Numbered from the stretch's first letter, positions 1-11,312 are shown. The stretch: 64,000 nucleotides of DNA from Longimicrobium terrae (GCF_014202995.1 NZ_JACHIA010000002.1:76645-140644), one strand, 5' to 3'. Notes: generated from the sequence alone by a model not told the origin. A program made the numbers and translations.

Positions 1-848
1 GCGTGACGACCGGGCTCGCGGTCGCGTTCGACACCACGCTGCTTGCCTTGGCGCTCAGCGTGGCGGTCATGCTGCCGCTGGTGCTGCTGGAACGATGGGA
101 GCGCCGCGCGATCCTCGCGCTGGACGCCGACACGCGGGACCAGGTGATCGCCCGCCTTCCCGGCGCAGACGCCGCACGGCCGGCGGGTGTGGACGAACAG
201 ACGATGCACCGGGTGGTGGAGCACGTGGTTCGCGGCGCGCTGCCCTCCCCGGAAGCCATGGTCCGTGATGCTCGGACGTACCTGCAGTCCGCGGCGGCGG
301 AGATCGCGGGCGCTGCCCAGGACGCGGCGCGCGCGGTAGGTGAGGCGGGGCAGGCGCTGGCGCAGGCCCAGGCCGAGAACCGCGCGCTGGCGGAGCAGGA
401 ACAGGCAGCCGCCCGGGCCCGGCTGGAAGCGCGCGACGAGCGCGTGCTTCGCACGCTGGTGCAGACGGCGCGTGCGCTGCTGGCGGAGCAGAATGCGGCG
501 GCGGTCGAATCGCGCGCCCAGATCCAGGCGGCCGGAGAGCAGTTCGCGGCCACGGTGAACACCGTCTCATCAGCCCTGCACGCCGGCGCCGCCGCCCTGG
601 GGCAGCGCGCGGAGCAACTGGCCGCCCTCGCCGCCCAGACCTCCGAGGTCGTCGCTCTGGAGCAGTCGCTGCACCGCAGCATCGACGCGCTGCGTCACAC
701 CGGGCGCCTTCAGGAGATCCTGGGCGAGGTGGAGATTTCGCTGCGCGCGCTGCGGCCGGCGCTGGACCGGCTCGCTCTCCCGCGCACCATCACGCTGGTG
801 GAGGCCGACGGCGATGTGCGGCCCGTGGGGAACCATGGCGACGCGTAG
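1..848 (+). CDS. MotA/TolQ/ExbB-like proton-channel protein, C-terminal part
   Basis: The gene runs in from beyond the left edge, so its start is not visible. The first ~35 residues form a hydrophobic segment (TLLALALSVAVMLPLVLLE) followed by a charged, alanine-rich, probably coiled-coil region of about 200 residues. This layout fits the last transmembrane helix plus a long cytoplasmic tail of a MotA/TolQ/ExbB family protein. The next gene overlaps its end by 14 bp, and both downstream genes encode single-TM proteins in the position ExbD/MotB partners usually occupy. Family assignment rests on the helix and context, not on a diagnostic motif. A coiled-coil scaffold is the main alternative. 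Confidence 0.6.
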   Translation, partial: VTTGLAVAFDTTLLALALSVAVMLPLVLLERWERRAILALDADTRDQVIARLPGADAARPAGVDEQTMHRVVEHVVRGALPSPEAMVRDARTYLQSAAAEIAGAAQDAARAVGEAGQALAQAQAENRALAEQEQAAARARLEARDERVLRTLVQTARALLAEQNAAAVESRAQIQAAGEQFAATVNTVSSALHAGAAALGQRAEQLAALAAQTSEVVALEQSLHRSIDALRHTGRLQEILGEVEISLRALRPALDRLALPRTITLVEADGDVRPVGNHGDA

Positions 849-1293
849 CCGGGGCCGGGGAGCCGCGCTGACGGCGGAGCTGTTTCCCTTTCTCTCCGTC
901 CTGGCGTGCGTGATCGGCACGCTGGTGCTGCTGGTGATTCTGGTCGCCAGCGGGCCGCTGGGTTCGCGGCGTTCCATCACCCTGGTGGCGCTGAACAGCG
1001 TCGGGCAGAACGTCACTCTGCGGCCGCACTACGTGGAGGTGACGGGTGAGGGCGTGGTGCTGCATCCCGGGGGGGAGAGGGTCCCCGCCAGCCGGCTGGG
1101 CAGCCGCGATACCCCGCTCGCCGATCTGCTCCGCGACGTGAGTGAACGGAAGGCAGACGAATACATCATCGTGGCGCTGCGTCCGTCGGGGTACCCGCAC
1201 TTTGGTGAGGTGCGGCGGCAGGTGGAGGGACGGGGGATCAAGATCGGGTACGAGCCCATCGACGAGGGCTGGAAGCTCAGGATCCGCCGATGA
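835..1293 (+). CDS. Single-TM protein, ExbD/TolR-position partner 1
   Basis: A 152-residue protein with an N-terminal membrane segment at about residues 12-36 (LFPFLSVLACVIGTLVLLVILVA) and a soluble C-terminal domain with an alternating beta/alpha look. The start is the ATG inside the end of the upstream gene (14-bp overlap), which indicates translational coupling. The layout (short N-terminus, one helix, periplasmic domain) is that of ExbD/TolR/MotB, but the helix lacks the proton-carrying Asp seen in those families. I infer a structural partner of the upstream channel-like protein. Confidence 0.6.
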   Translation: MATRSRGRGAALTAELFPFLSVLACVIGTLVLLVILVASGPLGSRRSITLVALNSVGQNVTLRPHYVEVTGEGVVLHPGGERVPASRLGSRDTPLADLLRDVSERKADEYIIVALRPSGYPHFGEVRRQVEGRGIKIGYEPIDEGWKLRIRR

Positions 1294-1937
1294 AGCGGGT
1301 ACGGCGCACCGGCGGAAACCAGCCGGCGGGGAATCTGGATTCCTTTCTGGATACGCTGACCAACACGGTCGGGGTAATGATCTTTGTCCTGCTGTTCGTG
1401 ACGCTCGCCGCCGCGGACGCAACGGTGATCGTGCACACGCCGCTGCACGAGTATACGGACAAGGAGGCGATCTTCTTTGAGGTGCGGGGCGACCGCATCG
1501 CGCGGCTGCGCACCGAGGCTGGGGATTCGGCGTATTCCCAGCTCCTGCGCGGGCTGCCCCGCCTGAACTGGTACAACTTCAACGTGGTTCTGCGCCGCAT
1601 CTACGACTTTTCGGCGGATGCGGGAAACCACGAGGTTTCGGTGGCGGGAAGCGTCACGTCGGGGAACCTGGGGCTGCGGTACCGCATGAAGCCGGAAGCG
1701 GGCGATACTGGCCGGGTGGTGCGCCGCCCCTCCTCCGAACTCCAGCGCGCGCTGGCCGATGCTGACACCAGCCGGCAGTTCGTCGCATTCCTCGTCCACT
1801 CCGACGGTCTCGAACTGTTCCGCGAAGCCCGCAAGCAGGCGAACAAACGCGGCTTTCAAACCGGCTGGGAGCCCATTCAAAACGATGCGGATGGCGTGGT
1901 GTTCAGCAGCCAGGGGCGCTCCGTGGGCGTGCAGTAG
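1290..1937 (+). CDS. Single-TM protein, ExbD/MotB-like partner 2
   Basis: A 215-residue protein whose ATG overlaps the upstream TGA (ATGA). The membrane helix at about residues 19-42 begins NLDSFLDTLTNTVGVMIFVLLF. The two acidic residues at its start are where ExbD/MotB proteins carry the proton-accepting Asp. The rest is a soluble domain of unknown fold. With the two upstream genes it forms a compact cluster of one channel-like and two single-helix proteins, suggesting an ion-driven membrane complex. What it powers cannot be told from this window because the cluster is cut on the left. Confidence 0.6.
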   Translation: MKRVRRTGGNQPAGNLDSFLDTLTNTVGVMIFVLLFVTLAAADATVIVHTPLHEYTDKEAIFFEVRGDRIARLRTEAGDSAYSQLLRGLPRLNWYNFNVVLRRIYDFSADAGNHEVSVAGSVTSGNLGLRYRMKPEAGDTGRVVRRPSSELQRALADADTSRQFVAFLVHSDGLELFREARKQANKRGFQTGWEPIQNDADGVVFSSQGRSVGVQ

Positions 1938-1979
1938 AATCGTGTTCCCCTGCGACCGGGCTTTTACAGCAACAGCACT

Positions 1980-3425
<1,446 letters not shown>

Positions 3426-3520
3426 TCGCGGCGATTTCACCGCGCCGCGCCCACCCGGGCGCGGCGCGCTTTGCAGCACCCCACCGGGCGGGCGCATCCG
3501 CCCCGGACGGAGCACCGAAC

Positions 3521-4030
3521 ATGGCGACCGAATACCGAGCCAGATCCTTCAGCCAGGGGCTGCGCTACAAGGGCAACGCCGGGATGTGGACCTGGCTGCT
3601 GCACCGCGTGACCGGCCTGGGCATCCTGCTGTTCCTCATCATCCACGTGGCCGACACGGCGCTGGTGGTGTACCGGCCCGACTGGTACGACCACGCGCTG
3701 GACCTGTACCGCAGCCCCCTCTTCCGCGTGGCGGAGCTGGGGATCTTCTTCGCGGTCATGTTCCACGCCTTCAACGGCCTGCGCATCATCATCCAGGACT
3801 TCTGGCCCATCGCCATGCTGCACCAGCGGCGCCTGGCGCACGTGGCCATCGGCATGACGGCGGTGCTCATGCTCCCCGTCGCGTGGATGATGCTGGCCCC
3901 GCTCTTCGGCCTGGCGGATGAGCCGGGCACCGAGCGCGCCCGCCAGCGCCAGCTGAACGGTGGCGTTCCGGTGGAGGCCTCCGCGGCGCCCGCGCCCGTG
4001 GCCCCCGTGAGCCTGGAGGGTGCGCGATGA
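3521..4030 (+). CDS. sdhC: Succinate dehydrogenase cytochrome b subunit
   Basis: A 169-residue membrane anchor of complex II. Three hydrophobic helices can be seen (about residues 25-45, 63-88 and 103-128). The first contains HRVTGLGILLFLIIHVADT, with the histidine and HR-x-T-G pattern typical of SdhC, and the second contains FHAFNGLR. The last ~35 residues form a Pro/Ala-rich tail that is probably disordered. It is first in the sdhC-D-A-B operon, and its end overlaps the next gene by the four bases ATGA. Role (heme b and quinone binding) is family knowledge. Confidence 0.88.
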   Translation: MATEYRARSFSQGLRYKGNAGMWTWLLHRVTGLGILLFLIIHVADTALVVYRPDWYDHALDLYRSPLFRVAELGIFFAVMFHAFNGLRIIIQDFWPIAMLHQRRLAHVAIGMTAVLMLPVAWMMLAPLFGLADEPGTERARQRQLNGGVPVEASAAPAPVAPVSLEGAR

Positions 4031-4475
4031 GCACCACCGAGATCCACGTCGAGGACACCGGGCGCGGCGAGCGCCGGCCAGGCGGCGGCTACCAGTCGCC
4101 CGAGGGCGAGCTGGCCAAGAAGGGCAAGTTCGAGCTCTACTCGTGGCTGTTCATGCGCGTGTCGGGGCTGCTGCTGATCTTCATGGCGTTGTACCACCTG
4201 GTGTGGTGGAACCTGATGATCGGCGTGGAGCACCTGAGCGCCGAAGTGGTGCTGGCGCGGTGGAACAACCCGCTGTGGCGCCTCTTCAACATCGGCCTCG
4301 CCAGCTTCGCCCTGCTGCACGGGCTGAACGGCGCCCGGTACTCGGTGGAGGACTACGTCCGCAATCCCAAGACGCGGCACATCGTCAAGATGGTACTCTA
4401 CACCGTCGTGGGGCTGACGCTGGCGTGGGGCGTGTTCGCGCTGCTGACCTTTGACTTCACCCGCGGCCTGCGGTC

Positions 4476-4479
<4 letters not shown>
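4027..4479 (+). CDS. sdhD: Succinate dehydrogenase membrane anchor subunit
   Basis: A 150-residue protein with three predicted helices (about 34-57, 83-100 and 118-142) and the paired motif LYHLVWWN...LLHGLNGARYSVEDYV. The second part resembles SdhC/SdhD-type HGLNGLR sequences, with a histidine suited to heme or quinone binding. It overlaps sdhC by ATGA and sdhA by ATGA. With sdhC it should anchor the flavoprotein and iron-sulfur subunits in the membrane. Confidence 0.88.
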
Positions 4480-6214
<1,735 letters not shown>

Positions 6215-6215
<1 letters not shown>

Positions 6216-7045
6216 TGGCCGCTCCCACACAGTCCCGGCCCGGCGTCGCGGGCGGCGCGGCTTCCGTGCGCGCCGCCGCCAAGGCGGGTGCGCACTCGCG
6301 CATCACGCTGCGCATCTTTCGCTTCAACCCGGACACCGACGAAAAGCCGGTGTACCGCGAGTACACGGTGGATGCCGACCCCACGGACCGGGTTCTGGAC
6401 GCGCTGAACCAGGTGAAGTGGTACGAGGACGGCACCCTCACCTACCGCCGCAGCTGCGCCCACGGCATCTGCGGGTCCGACGCCATGCGCATCAACGGCG
6501 TGAACCGTCTGGCGTGCAAGGTCCTCATCCGGGACGTTGGAAACAGCGTCACCATCGAGCCGCTGATGGGGTTCCGGGTGATAAAGGACATGGTGGTGGA
6601 CATGGAGCCGTTCTTTGCGCAGTACCGCTCCGTGATGCCGTTTCTGATCAACGACTCGCCGGTTCCCACGGACGGCCGCGAGCGCCGGCAGACGGTGTCG
6701 GACCGCGAAAAGTTCGACGATACCACCAAGTGCATTCTGTGCGCGGCCTGCACCACGAGCTGCCCCAGCTTCTGGGCGGACGACAACTTCGTGGGTCCGG
6801 CGGCGATCGTGAACGCGCACCGCTTCATCTTTGACTCGCGCGACGGGTCGGGCGATGAGCGGCTGGAGATTCTGAACGACCGTGAGGGCGTGTGGCGCTG
6901 CCGCACGATCTTCAACTGCACGGAAGCCTGCCCGCGCGAGATCCGCATCACCAAGGCGATCGGCGAGGTGAAGCAGGCCATCCTCAAGGGCGGCGCTCAT
7001 AACGTCACCGTCCGCCAGCCCGCCTCCGCGCACGCCGCCGGCTGA
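6215..7045 (+). CDS. sdhB: Succinate dehydrogenase iron-sulfur subunit
   Basis: A 276-residue electron-transfer subunit. The [2Fe-2S] ligands lie in RRSCAHGICGSDAM and the later LACKV. The [4Fe-4S] and [3Fe-4S] ligands lie in CILCAACTTSCP and CRTIFNCTEACPREI. The N-terminus has an Ala/Gly-rich extension of about 28 residues before the ferredoxin fold. The ATG overlaps the sdhA stop (TGATG). The last ~50 codons and the terminator after it are the sequence that recurs three more times downstream (8311, 8983 and 10059). This copy is the only one attached to a complete gene. Confidence 0.95.
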
Positions 7046-7112
7046 TCGACGGATGCTGGACGATGCACGACAAACCGGCCCCGCGGCGAGAACGCCGCGG
7101 GGCCGGTTTTGT
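6895..7112 (+). repeat. sdhB-tail repeat, copy 0 (within the intact gene)
   Basis: The reference copy of the repeated segment. It starts at GCGCTGCCGCACG inside sdhB, covers the last ~50 codons with the TGA stop, and continues through a conserved GGACGATGCACGACAAACCG spacer and the terminator hairpin. Confidence 0.85.
7072..7110 (+). terminator. Terminator of the sdh operon
   Basis: AAACCGGCCCCGCGGCG pairs with CGCCGCGGGGCCGGTTTT around a short GAGAA loop. The stem is at least 14 bp and ends in a T run, 27 bp after the sdhB stop. The same hairpin follows copies 1 and 2 of the sdhB tail. Confidence 0.9.
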
Positions 7113-7322
7113 ACGGGTTCCGTTCACAGCGGCGTTCTCATGCCGGAGGTTGTGACGGTTGAACTCCGATAGATTGTGCAAATGCGCCTTAATCTTGTGG
7201 CGAGTATTGCGATGCGGGCCGGAATGTGGCTGGTCCGCTCGTGCGGGTCGCCCCCCGCGCTACGCTGGATGACAACGTTGCCCGCCGTTTCGCCCCTTAC
7301 GTTCGTGCGCCGTAGGTCGCTC

Positions 7323-8387
7323 ATGGCGGGCATCACAGCCGTTCTCTGCGCAGCCTGCACAGCGGGTTCCGGGCGAAGCCGTGTTACGCCGCTGGCCGCC
7401 ACGCTCCGCCCGCTTAGTACGCGTTCGCCCGTACCCCTGCTCGTGTGGGAGTACTCGCCCGTCGAGTCTCTGGGTACCAGCCGGAACTTCATGCTCGCTG
7501 CGTACGACGACGGCCTCATCATCTTCCGCGCGCCGGGGGGTGGCGGCTACCGCACCGTCACCGACACGGCACTCGTGCGGCGGCTGTACGGGAGCGCGGC
7601 GGAGCGGACCGCCTATGCGGAGCTTCGCGACGTCCAGATGCCGCCTGAGTGGCAGGTCCTCGACGGAGCGATTGAATCGCTATGCCTCTGGACCGGCGGG
7701 GCAATGCGTTGCCATCACTTGAACAACCCCTGGAGCGAGCACATCGGGCGGCCGGATGCCTGCGCGGGGCTCGCCCACGACACCACGTCGTACGACGGGC
7801 GGCAGCGCTGGACGGACTGTCGACAGTTGAACGCCGCACACGCCACACTGCCCGACCCTGTTACCGCCTACTACCGGCGGGCCCATGATGCCGTGCAGGA
7901 GCAGGCAAGTACCGCCGCGGCATGGACGGGCCCCGTGTTTCTCGAAGTTACGAAAACCGAGTGCATGGACGGCGTGCGAACGCAGACGCCATGGCCGGAG
8001 GACGTGCCCCGTCCTCGCGAAGGAGAAAAGGCAGGCGACGTGGGGCCGAGCGGCGCGCGCCGCATCATGGTGACGGAGGAGCAAGCGTGGAGGCTGCGCG
8101 AGGTGGATCTTGCGGACTACCGAGATTGCCTCGTCTCCGATGGCTCAGCGTGGAGGTGGTGGGCGTACTTCCAACTGCCGAATCTCGGGGTCAAGTGGGT
8201 ATGGAATCAAAAAGGGCCGGTCACGCATCTGACTTCTCTGTGCTGTGATCGCCGGCTTCACGCATGCGGCGGACGACGGCTGAGGATTCCGCACAGCCAT
8301 GAGGCGCGTTGCGCTGCCGCACGGGCTTCAACTGCACGGAAGCCTGCCCGCGCGAGATCCGCATTACCAAGGCGATCGGCGAGGTGA
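7323..8387 (+). CDS. Putative lipoprotein running into a duplicated sdhB tail
   Basis: I do not recognise the family. From the ATG at 7323 the protein begins MAGITAVLCAACTAGSG, a short lipoprotein signal with Cys at the AAC position. A globular region follows with several Cys and Trp residues (for example CLWTGGAMRCHHLNNPW). The reading frame stays open through 8311, where copy 1 of the sdhB tail begins, and stops at 8387 inside it. The last ~25 residues (Arg/Ala-rich) are therefore sdhB sequence read out of frame. The original C-terminus was probably lost or replaced when the duplication arose. Upstream in-frame starts exist but would bury the signal sequence. Confidence 0.6.
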   Translation: MAGITAVLCAACTAGSGRSRVTPLAATLRPLSTRSPVPLLVWEYSPVESLGTSRNFMLAAYDDGLIIFRAPGGGGYRTVTDTALVRRLYGSAAERTAYAELRDVQMPPEWQVLDGAIESLCLWTGGAMRCHHLNNPWSEHIGRPDACAGLAHDTTSYDGRQRWTDCRQLNAAHATLPDPVTAYYRRAHDAVQEQASTAAAWTGPVFLEVTKTECMDGVRTQTPWPEDVPRPREGEKAGDVGPSGARRIMVTEEQAWRLREVDLADYRDCLVSDGSAWRWWAYFQLPNLGVKWVWNQKGPVTHLTSLCCDRRLHACGGRRLRIPHSHEARCAAARASTARKPARARSALPRRSAR

Positions 8388-8526
8388 AGCAGGCCATCCT
8401 CAAGGGCGGCGCCCAGAACGTCACCGTCCGCCAGCCCGTCTCGGCGCACGCCGCCGGCTGATCGGTGCGTTCGGACGATGCACGACAAACCGGCCCCGCG
8501 ACGTTCTCGCCGCGGGGCCGGTTTTT
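8311..8526 (+). repeat. sdhB-tail repeat, copy 1
   Basis: Near-identical to copy 0 from GCGCTGCCGCACG through the stop codon, spacer and terminator. In the sdhB frame it still reads without interruption to the TGA (GFNCTEACPREI ... GGAQNVTVRQ), with His-Asn changed to Gln-Asn near the end and one Ala-to-Val change. There is no start codon or upstream sdhB sequence, so it is a detached 3' end. Confidence 0.85.
8487..8526 (+). terminator. Terminator hairpin attached to sdhB-tail copy 1
   Basis: AAACCGGCCCCGCG...CGCGGGGCCGGTTTTT around ACGTTCTCGC. It is a homologue of the sdh operon terminator, placed at the same distance from the repeated stop codon. Confidence 0.85.
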
Positions 8527-8554
8527 ACGAATCGTTCAGCGCACCCGCACCGTG

Positions 8555-8755
8555 TCAGAACTCGGCGCAGGTGGTCTTCGAGACCGGAGGGGGGCAGAAC
8601 CGGGCGATGTACGACGCGCCGGTGGTGCAGCCGCACGAGGCGTACGGCGGGGTGGGTGCCTCGTACGCGTCCACCGTGCCGGCCCCGCGGGTTTCGGGCG
8701 AAACGGGGAACGACTCCACGGCCAGCGTGTCGAGGTCGAGCTGCATCTTTCGCAT
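8555..8755 (-). CDS. Pinensin-like RiPP (lanthipeptide-type) precursor peptide
   Basis: A 66-residue peptide. The N-terminal part MRKMQLDLDTLAVESFPV fits the leader pattern M-K/R-K-x-x-L-x-x-L-x-x/V-E-S/T-F shared with the peptides at 33508, 57481 and 58007. The C-terminal half is core-like, with Cys at ASCGC, ARFC and TTC and neighbouring Ser and Thr. It lies opposite in direction to the sdhB-tail copies on each side, as the only cargo between copies 1 and 2. No modification enzyme is nearby, so any maturation would need enzymes encoded elsewhere. The family (pinensin/class I lanthipeptide) is inferred from the leader, not from a search. Confidence 0.65.
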   Translation of the reverse strand: MRKMQLDLDTLAVESFPVSPETRGAGTVDAYEAPTPPYASCGCTTGASYIARFCPPPVSKTTCAEF

Positions 8756-8982
8756 CGGTGTCTCCTGGTAACACGTGATCGGCGTTCCGGGGCGGCGTTC
8801 GTCGCCCTGCGTGACGCTGAGCTGGTGGACGGGCGTCCACGGTCTGCCAAGATGGTGATTGACGGTTTATGGCGCAAGATGAGAAGAGTGCTGTGTGTGG
8901 TACGCGCCCGAGATTCAACCGGAGCCCTCTCCGCCGCCGCACAGATCATTGCTGCGCCCGATATGCGTCTGAACAGCCACGC

Positions 8983-9210
8983 GGGCGTGGGGCGCTGCCG
9001 CACGGGCTTCAGCTGCACCGAGGCCCCCGCGCGAGAGCCGCATCACCAAAGCGACCGGCGGGGTGAAGCAGGCCATCCTCACGGGCGGCCCCCGGAACGT
9101 CACCGTCCGAAAGCCGCACACGGCGCACGCGGGCTGATTGCGGATCGCTGGACGACACGCACGACAGACCGGCCCCGCGGCGTCCACGTTGCGGGGCCGG
9201 TTTTTGCTCG
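8983..9210 (+). repeat. sdhB-tail repeat, copy 2 (degenerate)
   Basis: Recognisable from GGGCGTGGGGCGCTGCCGCACG through the stop region and the terminator, but the most diverged of the set. A small deletion after the ACCGAGGC codons breaks the sdhB frame, and many substitutions follow. The stretch from 8756 to 8982 upstream holds no gene I can support. Confidence 0.8.
9168..9205 (+). terminator. Terminator hairpin attached to sdhB-tail copy 2
   Basis: ACCGGCCCCGC(GGCGTCCACGTT)GCGGGGCCGG followed by TTTTT. The stem is kept although the tail before it has decayed. Confidence 0.8.
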
Positions 9211-9357
9211 TTCCCATTCGCCAGCCCGCCGCACACCACGGTTGAGCGGCCGTGCTTTCGCCCGGCACGCCCTTGGGCATCAAGACGGATGGCGGCCGGA
9301 GTCGCATCCGCCAGTTCGGGCAACCTTCTACGTCTCAGCGTCACAGTGACGGTCGAT

Positions 9358-9672
9358 ATGTCCAACCCGCCTGACTCACAGCATTGCCCGATCTGCGGAT
9401 CAGACGTGCGGCCCAACGCGCGATATCCAGCGTACGTTTGCAGCGCGTGTGTGAGGCGCGCGACCGCCGAGGACGGGCGAGCGGTTGCGTTCTGCAACGG
9501 GAGCATGTTTGGCGGGTGCATCGGGAAATACGTCGCAACCGACGAGGAGTACCCCAGCGACCTCTGCTTCATCGACGGCGTGGTGTGCCGCGCGCGGGAG
9601 GCACGGTTTGGCGGAATCGTCGTTCAGCCCTTGGATCCCCCAATGCCCGGGGCGCAGGAAACCCACTCGTGA
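9358..9672 (+). CDS. Small zinc-ribbon protein of unknown function
   Basis: A 104-residue protein starting MSNPPDSQHCPICGSD. The pairs CPIC (near residue 10) and CSAC (near residue 30) form a likely zinc ribbon, and the middle contains further Cys residues (FCNGSMFGGCIGKY). The chosen ATG places the first CxxC ten residues in; an in-frame start at 9289 would add 23 unremarkable residues. It is cargo between sdhB-tail copies 2 and 3 and ends 7 bp before the next gene, suggesting co-transcription. Confidence 0.6.
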   Translation: MSNPPDSQHCPICGSDVRPNARYPAYVCSACVRRATAEDGRAVAFCNGSMFGGCIGKYVATDEEYPSDLCFIDGVVCRAREARFGGIVVQPLDPPMPGAQETHS

Positions 9673-9679
9673 GCACTCG

Positions 9680-10036
9680 ATGCTGAATCGCCGGATCCCT
9701 GCGGATGAGCAGATGGACGCGGTGCTGACCGGCCGGTTCGGACCTTTGCTGGATCGCTATCGGCTCTCCCGCGAAGCGCTCCGGCACAAATGGTCCGTGT
9801 CGCTCGACGACATCGTGTCCCGAGCGCGGCAGCGCGGCCTGGAGTCGTTCGTGCGAGATGCCCCTCCGGGCGACGGCGTGCACCTGGTTCGCCGCGCGGG
9901 CGGGTACGGGGTAACCATTGTCGATCACGGATGCCAGCTGTTCGAAGAACGATTCGAATCGCTGGAAGCCGCGGTTACGTACTGGATCGAGGCGCGGCTC
10001 GGCGGATTACGGCTGCCGCACGATGGCGGGCGCTGA
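9680..10036 (+). CDS. Conserved-looking small protein of unknown function
   Basis: A 118-residue protein (MLNRRIPADEQMDAVLTGRF...) with a predicted helical N-terminal half, a short beta-rich part (GVHLVRRAGGYGVTIVDHG) and a C-terminal helix (SLEAAVTYWIEARLGG). The middle resembles small sensor-like or immunity-type folds, but I recognise no family. It follows the zinc-ribbon gene after 7 bp and ends 22 bp before sdhB-tail copy 3. Both genes behave as one cargo unit. Confidence 0.55.
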   Translation: MLNRRIPADEQMDAVLTGRFGPLLDRYRLSREALRHKWSVSLDDIVSRARQRGLESFVRDAPPGDGVHLVRRAGGYGVTIVDHGCQLFEERFESLEAAVTYWIEARLGGLRLPHDGGR

Positions 10037-10058
10037 TGATTCGTTCGCGCCGGGAATA

Positions 10059-10255
10059 GCGCTGCCGCACGCTCTTCAACTGCACGGAAGCCTGCCCGCG
10101 CGAGATCCGCATCACCAAGGCGATCGGCGAGGTGAAGCAGGCCATCCTCAAGGGCGGCGCCCAGAAACTCACCGTCCGCCAGCCCGCCTCCGCGCATGCC
10201 GCCAGCCGAGCGGGTCGTTTGGACGATGCACTACCCGACCGCCCCCGCGGTCGCC
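10059..10255 (+). repeat. sdhB-tail repeat, copy 3 (terminator decayed)
   Basis: The coding part is well kept (LFNCTEACPREI ... GGAQ in the sdhB frame), but the stop codon has become CGA and the terminator arms are reduced to CCGACCGCCCCCGCGGTCG without a T run. Like copy 1 it carries the Gln codon that differs from the intact gene. It is followed by a low-GC gene. Confidence 0.8.
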
Positions 10256-10328
10256 ACCCTGTGCGCATGCGCCTGATCCACTGAGCTTTTGTCGCTCGGT
10301 ACTCCACAAACTCTCGCGTATAATCCGG

Positions 10329-11312
10329 ATGACTAACTACCGCCGACAACATTGGGTTCCACAATCGTATCTACGTCGCTTCTCACCAGACCAAGGCCAT
10401 GTCTGGATGTTTGACAAGCCGACTGGACGCGTAGCGTTTCCGAATGTTCGGGACGTCTGCCAGGCTAAGTTCTACAATGACGGTTTTCTGCGGGACCAAC
10501 AGGGGACACTTCCTGACGATGTTTCGCCTGACACGTTTGAACGGCAGTTCGGGACGTGGGAGGATGCGTTCAATGAAGTGATAAACGCGGCTTTGCGTGT
10601 CGCCGACGGTAAGGGAGCTAGCCTTGAAGAAAGGCAGACGATGGCGATCTGTGTAGCAATTCAATTAGCGCGTACGCCTCAGTTTCGGCAGCAGATCTCA
10701 GAACGTATAGGTGAATTACTCATCGAGGATGCTACGATATTCCTGGAGAAAAAGAACCCTGGAATAACCAAAGATCTTCAGCTGGATCTTACATTACCTC
10801 CTGAGTGGGTGGGGGCGCTACACCAGCAATTTCTCTGGCAAAGCGGCGAGATACCGGAGATTGCGACGGATCTCTTTTATTATATCTGGCGAATTGGTGT
10901 AAACGTAGCCGATCTGCCACTCTGTACATCAGACCACCCTGTGATGGGATTTGTTCATGACGTGTTAAGCAACTCTTCTCCTTCGCGCGAGATGACGGGC
11001 AATGGCGGCATTCTGAAGAACCTGCTGCTGGGGCGAACTAGCATGTACGGACTTGAGATAATCTATCCGCTGAGTCCGAGGGTGGCGCTGCTCATGTATC
11101 ATCCCGATTACTTCCACGCCATGCACGATGTTCAGGGTCGACGAAAAGCTCTCCACCGAAATGATGTGCTTCACTACAATGCACTCCAATTGCTGAACGC
11201 TGATAGACAAGTCTACTCCTGTGAAAACAATTTCGAGATCATACGAGCCCACGCCTCCACGTACGCTGAGGCGGATACACACGGCCGTCCGGACGCAGAG
11301 CCGCAAGCCTAA
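10329..11312 (+). CDS. DUF4238 family protein
   Basis: A 327-residue protein beginning MTNYRRQHWVPQSYLRRFSPD, the hallmark start of DUF4238 (QHxVPQxYLRxF). It continues with the family-typical helical body and the segment PLCTSDHPVMGF, with the conserved S/T-D-x-P pattern. The function of the family is unknown; members are common in accessory and defence-rich islands. Base composition is clearly lower in GC than the neighbours and codon use is AT-richer, pointing to acquisition from another source. It directly follows sdhB-tail copy 3. Confidence 0.85.
   Translation: MTNYRRQHWVPQSYLRRFSPDQGHVWMFDKPTGRVAFPNVRDVCQAKFYNDGFLRDQQGTLPDDVSPDTFERQFGTWEDAFNEVINAALRVADGKGASLEERQTMAICVAIQLARTPQFRQQISERIGELLIEDATIFLEKKNPGITKDLQLDLTLPPEWVGALHQQFLWQSGEIPEIATDLFYYIWRIGVNVADLPLCTSDHPVMGFVHDVLSNSSPSREMTGNGGILKNLLLGRTSMYGLEIIYPLSPRVALLMYHPDYFHAMHDVQGRRKALHRNDVLHYNALQLLNADRQVYSCENNFEIIRAHASTYAEADTHGRPDAEPQA

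Noticed and set aside
3..1937. Zorya-type defence system
   Set aside because: The MotA-like and single-helix proteins recall ZorA/ZorB, but no ZorC, ZorD or ZorE follows; the next genes are mdh and sdh.
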